DNA from: Buddleja alternifolia
Taxonomy: Eukaryota > Streptophyta > Magnoliopsida > Lamiales > Scrophulariaceae
Direction: 5' to 3'
Length of the DNA: 64,000 nucleotides
Assembly: GCA_019426215.1 (NCBI GenBank)
Contig: CM033397.1
Span: 23,004,480-23,068,479 of the forward strand
Shown: positions 57,839 to 64,000 of the stretch, in pieces
How positions within the stretch are numbered: the first letter of the stretch is position 1
Layout: every line of letters begins with the position of its first letter
Notes under the pieces: model-generated
The model's input: only the letters and a program-made list of their open reading frames with translations
Database searches by the model: none
What the model was told of the DNA's origin: nothing
Translations under genes and position numbers: made by a program

Positions 57839-59277
57839 GCTTCAAGTGGGTTTACAAGAGAAAGCTTGGAGCTGATGGAGAGGTGGCGACCTATAAAGCA
57901 CGCCTAGTGGCAAAAGGGTTTACTCAAAGACAAGGTATTGACTATGAGGAAACTTTCTCACCAGTGGTAATATTGAAATCCATAAGGATACTTCTAGCCA
58001 TATCTGCACATTTCGACTACGAAATTTGGCAAATGGATGTTAAAACTGCATTCCTCAATGGAGAAATTGAGTAGGAAATATATATGCAGCAGCCAGAGGG
58101 TTTAACATCCAAGGAGAGTGAACACAAAGTGTGTAGACTCCAAAGGTCCATATATGGACTGAAACAAGCTTCCCGAAGCTGGAACAAAAGATTTGATAAT
58201 GTCATACGAGAGTATGGATATATTCAAAACGTTGATGAAGTGTGTGTGTACAAGAAGGCTAGTGGGAGAGCGGTTACCTTTCTAGTACTTTACGTTGATG
58301 ATATCCTATTGATTGGAAACGATATAGGGATGATGCATTCAACAAAAGTATGGTTGTCAAATCAGTTCTCCATGAAGGATATGGGAGAAGCTTCATACGT
58401 ACTCAGTATGAAGTATATCGAGAGAGATCGAGTAGGATGTTGGGAATCTTCCAATCCTTGTACATAGATCGAGTGCTAAAGAGATTTAACATGGAAGAAT
58501 CCAAGAGAGGATTCTTGCCTATGAGACATGGAATCATTTTTTCCAAGTCTATATGCCCTAAGACTAAGAAGGAAAGAGAGAGGATGTCTCACATACCTTA
58601 TGCACCCACCTTTGGAAGCATTATATATGTGATGATATGTACAAGGCCTAATGTAGCTTATGCGCTTAGCATGTGCAGTCGCTATCAGGCAAATCCCGAT
58701 GAAGAGCACTGGACTCCTGTTAAAAACAATCCTCAAGTATCCTAAGAGAATTAAGGAGTTGTTTTTGGTATACGGTGGAGGATAATTGGAATTAGAGTGC
58801 TACACAGGCTCTAGTTTCCAAACTGATATTGACGACTTGAAATCGGTTTCTGGTTTCCTTTTTCTGCTTAATGGTGGAGCAGTGAGTTGGAAACGTTCCA
58901 AGCAACCAACTACTGTTGATTCAACCACCGAAGAGAAATACAGTGCTGCCTCAGAGGCGGCAAAGCAAGCTGTTTGGATGAGGAACTTCATCCAAGAATT
59001 AGGTGTTGCTCCATCTATTGTTAACTCGATACCGGTGTACTGTGATAACAATGGGGCTATTGCGCAAGCAAAGGAGACAAGGTCTCATAAAAAATCTAAG
59101 CACATACAAAGGCGATACCATTTTATCAGGGAGATCATTGGGAGAGGTGACGTTCGAGTGGAGCGTGTAGACTCGACAGATAATATAGCAGACCCACTCA
59201 CCAAACCCCTTAGTTAAAAGGTCTTTGATGGACATCTAGGGAAGATGGGCCTCAAATATGTGGGCAATTGGCTCTAG
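57839..59277 (+). pseudogene. pol: Element E RT and RNase H, broken
   Basis: RT resumes with GFKWVYKRK, ARLVAKGFTQ, QMDVKTAFLNG and LYVDDILLIGND (YVDD 58291-58302). A TAG lies near 58072. Frameshifts lie near 58420 and 58730, with stops near 58742-58790. RNase H has CDNNGAIAQAKE, HIQRRYHFIRE and ADPLTKPLS, a TAA at 59215, and would end at 59277. Nearest relative in the window is element D. Confidence 0.88.
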
Positions 59278-59280
59278 GGT

Positions 59281-59291
59281 AAGTGGGAGAT
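59281..59291 (+). promoter_or_regulatory. Element E polypurine tract
   Basis: AAGTGGGAGAT directly before the LTR start TGATAGAG. Confidence 0.8.
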
Positions 59292-59759
59292 TGATAGAGT
59301 AGATGTCCGGCACGCCAATTTTGGGCGCCATTTCCTGTGTAATAAACTTTATGAGACAATCTTTTCTTATGAATAAAGTCAATTTTATTATGGCATTCTT
59401 TGTTATTATATGCTTAAAACGAAGTCCCTTGAATCACACATGACTATGGGACATCATTGGACATCGGGAATGACGATGATGGAATATGTCTCTAAGTTCG
59501 TGATTCTTAAAATGTTCCAAGTCGATGATGGCTCTGCCAAGATAAGGAATATTGACAAAGACCCAAAAGACTTGCTTGAGTACATAGTTCTTAGAGAACA
59601 TGCCTCGTTCCATAGGCATAGATGTACACGAGGGTTCTCATTTGGATAATGAGTGAACTGAACAACCCCGCCAGGAAATTCCTAAAATGGTTATCGAATG
59701 TGGAATTTCCTATAATCACGTAGGCATAAGAGTAATCCGTATGGACCTGAGGTTCCATT

Positions 59760-61902
59760 TGTTAGACTTAGTGCCCGGCGCACCAATTACTGGGCGCCGT
59801 TCTTTGTAATAGTAACTCTAGAGTTAAACAATCATTTTCTTATAAATAAAGTCAATCTCTTTTATATGTGTGGCATGTCTTTATTCTTAAATTAGTTTTT
59901 ACTTTGGCTTAGAATAAAGTCCCGAAGGATCACACATAGCTATGGGACATCATTGCACATTGGGTGTGGTAATGATGGAACATGTCTCGAAGGCTGTGAT
60001 CTTTAAACATTATTCCAAGTCTTAAAAGGTTTCATCGAGATAAAGGGATATCGATGCAACCCAAAAGACTTGCTCATATGATGCATACTCTGGGAGAAGT
60101 GTATCTTGTTCCATAGATACTGGCACGGTGAAAGCCAATGCATATATGAGGGTTGCCATTGTGGTAATGGGCGAGCTGAACAACCCCATGGAAGTTCCTA
60201 AAATGGATTCCCAGTCGAATGTGGAACTTCCAGTGGTCTTGTAGTATAAGAGTAATCCTTATGGACCTAAGATTCCATTAGATATCTTATGTGTAACCAC
60301 GCATGTTCTTGATTTGTTACATGATCACTTTAGATAATCGAATATGGGAAAACTCAGACATGCACGTCTTACGTAGTAAGGCACGTGAGAATCGAGAAGA
60401 ATCTATCTTTGACATTAGCCAGTCGGTTAATCTCCTATGGTTATATAGTGAACCTACTTAAGGAATCTTCGGCCGAAGTATGATATCTAAAGAGGCGTAG
60501 GGTTTCCTCGTTTAGATAGTCGAAGTTGATTTCACATAACGTGGGAAACATAGTATTGAATTAATAGAGCTTCGACCTTAGCCACTGCTCTAGATTCAAT
60601 CGGGAGATTAGATAGAGAGATCTTACTTATGCGAGGATCAAGATCGCAAAAGGCGTATCTTTACTTTCGTTTTATCTAGGTCTTCGAAAACCTATGCTAG
60701 GTGGGCAACCGCGATTTGTAAGTGCCGAGAATTAGCTTGGTGCCTAATTCGAGGCTTGATTAAATCAAAGGATTGATTTAATCTAGTACTTTCCATTTTA
60801 GGAAAGTACACTAGCACTGTGGGAAGGTGTACTTACTACTAGATACAAACGAGCCTAAGGGGTCACACACTAACTCGAGAGAGTCACTGCTTGAATAGAT
60901 GTGATTAATCAATTTCGAGGAAATTGAGGGAATTAGAAAAGTGTAGTACTTTCCTAATATGGAATATAAATTAATTGAAGGATTCAATTAATTTTACTCT
61001 TTTAAGTAATCTTGTAGAATTAATTAAAATTAATGGACCTAGTAGAGTCCAAGTATTTTATTTAATTGGGTAGAGCCCAAGTTAAATAAATAAATGTTGG
61101 AATTAGTTGGTTGGATTTAATTTGACTTGTATTTAATTGATGGGTAGGTCCTATAAATAAATTGAGAAGTCAAAATTAAATCCTAGAGTCCAATTGACTT
61201 GTGTTGACCGATTTTTATGAGAAAAATAAGGGAGGGGGCGTCTTTTTCATGTGGTGGAGGAGGAAAAGAGTTTTCCCTCCTCCAAATCTTCATAGGATGA
61301 TGATTACTAGAGGGTTTGGGATAAAGGAAGTTTCCTTTTCCTAATTGGACTCTAGGTAATCTTCACCTATAAATAAGAGATGAAGGAGACTAAAATTAGT
61401 GATAATATTTGCTGGAAAATCCGCCCCCCTTCTCTTAGACCTAAAAATCGGCCACCTCTCTCCTCTTTCCAACAAGACGTCGTTCTATTCATGTGTTGAA
61501 TTAAACGACTTAGAAAATATTCCTACCCTTCACATAATCAAGCCTAAGTTAAGCTTAGAATCGTTTTGTTGTCTAGCACGCAAGGGAAGACGATTGGTGA
61601 CTTGAACGGGGTGTGGATACATCTTAGAGGTGCGACGCTTGGAGCACTCTAAACCGGGAGATACGAAAAATGACGGGCAATTTCTCACCCAGGGGAAATT
61701 GTGTGGATTTACACCACAGGGTTGCTGAGATCCAAAGTACGAGGTGAAGCGAAATTTTCGAAAGGTATAATTTTGCTTACCTCCATATCAAATTCGTTCG
61801 ACCGAATTCCATATTCCTGTTTTCGGGTGGTTGTACATTTACTTTTGTAAAATTTTAATTTCCGCTGCCACGAGCCACCCGAGGGAATGAGTCAACCCAA
61901 CA
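59760..61902 (+). mobile_element. Solo LTR S inside E 3' LTR, 2143 bp
   Basis: Flanked by CCATT at 59755-59759 and 61903-61907. It starts TGTTAGAC and ends CCCAACA. It is the same LTR family as E but clearly diverged. A possible hairpin near its start pairs CGGCGC with GCGCCG around 59777-59802. TATA-like CTATAAATAAG at 61367-61377. No internal region remains, so it arose by LTR-LTR recombination after inserting into its relative. Confidence 0.9.
61367..61377 (+). promoter_or_regulatory. TATA-like box in solo LTR S
   Basis: CTATAAATAAG in the 3' third of the LTR, matching the position of CTATAAATG (63101) in the E LTR. Confidence 0.55.
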
Positions 61903-63645
61903 CCATTGTCACTTTGAGCATAGTCTATTATACTTTGACTTATTTCGTGATTCCATCGCGAGTCGTCATATGGGATATATTGGGTATAGTATGATTATAT
62001 GTCGAGGTACATGAGAGACCAAGATGGGATCCATCACTGATTTAGCAAAATCAGACATTTCTTATGTTTTGCTTATTGAATCGATTCAAGGAATCTTTGG
62101 CCAAAGTATGGCAATCCAAAGAGGCAGAGTGTTTCCTCGTTTGGATTGCATGAATCGATATCATGTAATGAAGGGGACATAGAGATTGGGTCGTAAGAGT
62201 TTCGACTAAGCCATTACTCGAGATACCAATTCGGGAAATTTGATGAAGGGATCTTACTTATGCAAGGATCGTGGTTATGATAGGTTGAGTATCTTGACAT
62301 CGTTTGTGTCTAGGTCTTCGAGGCACATTGCTGGACAGTAACCTTGATTTGTAGGTATCATGATATTATTGGTGATAATTCCTGATCGGATTAAATCAAG
62401 GAAGATTTAATCTAGTACTTTCTAAATATAGAAAGGTACAATGATACTTTTGGAAAATGTACTTACTACTAGAACATGAACAAGCCTAAGGGGTCACACA
62501 CTAACTACTGAGGTTCTTGCTTAAAAGATATGATTAATCAACTTTGAAAGTTGAGGTGAAATTCGGAAAGTCTAGGACTTACCTAAAGAAGAATATTAAT
62601 TAATTGGTTGGAGATCAATTAACTAGACTATTTAATTAATCAAGTAAGATTAATTAATTAATGGACTAAGTAAAGTCCAAGGATTTTATTTAATTAGTAA
62701 AGGAAGTAGAAAATTAAATAGAATTAAAGAAATAATTTGGTAATAATAATTAAGGTTGGACTTTAATTATTATCGAATATCTAATTAAATGGTTGGATAT
62801 TTAATTAAATAAGGAGTCAAAAATTAAATCAAGTTGGATAAAAAATTTGAACTCCAAGTGTTAGAGGGGGCGAGGTGGCGGACGGATTTGAGGAGAGAAT
62901 TTCAATCCTCTCCAAGTCTTGATCAAATTGGAATCAAGGAAATATTTTAGCACAAAAAAAAAAGGAACAAGTTAGCTTGCAAGCTAAGTTCCTTGTTTTT
63001 AGGAAACTCCATATAGAGTTTGATTAAAAATAGATGAAAGTCAAATTTTGGAGATTTTATTTCATCTTGACTTCCAATTAAATTAAACCTAGGAGTCTCT
63101 CTATAAATGTGTGTGTCCAGAAAAACACACACACTTTATAGTGAAATTTTTGTCCACCACATAGAGAAAAAGAGAGAATTTTGTCTTCTATTTTCTCAAG
63201 TAAACTCGCCCCTCACCCTATTTTTCTTGACAAGGTTTTGCTCATGTGTTGAGATTAACCTTTCACATATATTCCTACCTTCATATATAAGCTTAGATTA
63301 GATCTAAAATAATTATATATACTAGCACCACATATATAATTATTGAGAATTATACGGAGGTGTGGTTACATTTTAGAGGCGAGACAATTGGATCGCTTGA
63401 AGATACAAGGAACAAATCGAAACTTGGATTTTTCAAAGAGGGCCAACGGTTTTTGAAGAGTTGAGTCAATGGAGTATTTGTTCTGGTTGAAAAGATCAAA
63501 AAAGCGCAAAATGTATTTCGCATAGTATAGTTTTTCTCGTTTTAATTAGCTCGATTAAACCGGCCATTGTAATCCTATTTCAGGGTAGCTGTAAAAATTT
63601 TAAATTCCCTGTGCTAACGTACCCCAGAGATTACCCAACCCAACA

Positions 63646-64000
63646 CCTATTTGGTCCTCCTAAAAATTGCAATGTAGTTTCAAATGATATATTTTATTGA
63701 AATTGTATGCCTTTTACTTTAATGGAGTTCTTCTGAGATTTAATCATTATTTTACTATAAAAATCAACTTATTTTACATTTCTGCAACATAATTTAATTA
63801 CATTAATTAACATGACTCATTATTTTTTCGACTCATTATATATTTCACTTGTATACATTATTATTAATGTAAAAGATACATATGTGTTAATTAAAGATAT
63901 CCAAAATTTTATTTAAAATTTTTAATTATTTTTATGTATTTCCAAAGATTTTTTTGGAATAGAATTAAAATTTCAGATATCTCCGAAAATTCCATTGAAA
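63646..64000. other. Right flank, no gene seen
   Basis: AT-rich. CCTAT at 63646-63650 would be the right target duplication of E, but its left partner cannot be verified. Confidence 0.45.

Larger units (their letters stand above)
59292..63645 (+). repeat. Element E 3' LTR, interrupted
   Basis: It runs 59292-59759 and resumes at 61908-63645 after the solo LTR S, with about 2206 bp of its own. It starts TGATAGAG, probably a decayed TGTTAGAG, and ends CCCAACA. Segments after S, such as 'gatcttacttatgc' and 'gcctaaggggtcacacac', align with the internal parts of S, showing both belong to one LTR family. TATA-like CTATAAATG at 63101-63109. No 5' LTR for E was found. Open frames inside are not genes. 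Confidence 0.85.

Overview
This window is nuclear DNA of a flowering plant, almost certainly a eudicot, although the species cannot be named from sequence alone. It is AT-rich and depleted in CpG. I found no host gene, tRNA, rRNA or CRISPR array. It consists almost wholly of LTR retrotransposons, one inside another, plus one DNA-transposon MITE. Every coding region carries stops or frameshifts, so nothing here looks autonomous.

Layout, left to right. 1-2379: flank with a possible LTR edge, a 33-bp tandem repeat and a hAT-type MITE (814-1602, 8-bp target duplication). 2380-22105: element A, a minus-strand Ty1/copia element of Sirevirus type with target duplication GCATG, a tRNA-Met primer site, gag, pol and a long extra 'env-like' reading frame (aORF, 3977-8111) between pol and the 3' LTR. 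Its RNase H is split by a 6-kb non-autonomous gag-only element (LARD, 9406-15432) primed by tRNA-Asp. 22106-27288: flank F1, holding an orphan minus-strand LTR and the leader of a copia element. 27289-34052: the 3' half of a second, diverged Sirevirus (element C). 34053-41379: the 5' half of a close copy of A (A'), without the LARD. 41380-46567: F2, a near-identical repeat of F1.

46568-53307: plus-strand copia element D, whose leader lies in F2; it carries a 972-bp TRIM element with its own primer site. 53308-63645: plus-strand copia element E, with one solo LTR in its RT region (57448-57833) and another in its 3' LTR (59760-61902). 63646-64000: flank.

Two points matter most. First, 34053-46567 repeats 8733-27288 minus the LARD, and the join at about 34053 sits beside a patch crowded with one-base indels. 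Either an unequal exchange made a real tandem duplication, or the assembly switched haplotypes; reads across 33.9-34.6 kb would decide. Second, the aORF of A contains two candidate GT-AG introns of about 80 bp whose removal keeps the flanking exons in frame, and C has one at the equivalent place. The Sirevirus env-like product may therefore come from spliced RNA. This is the nearest thing to an undescribed system here, and it is an inference from sequence.
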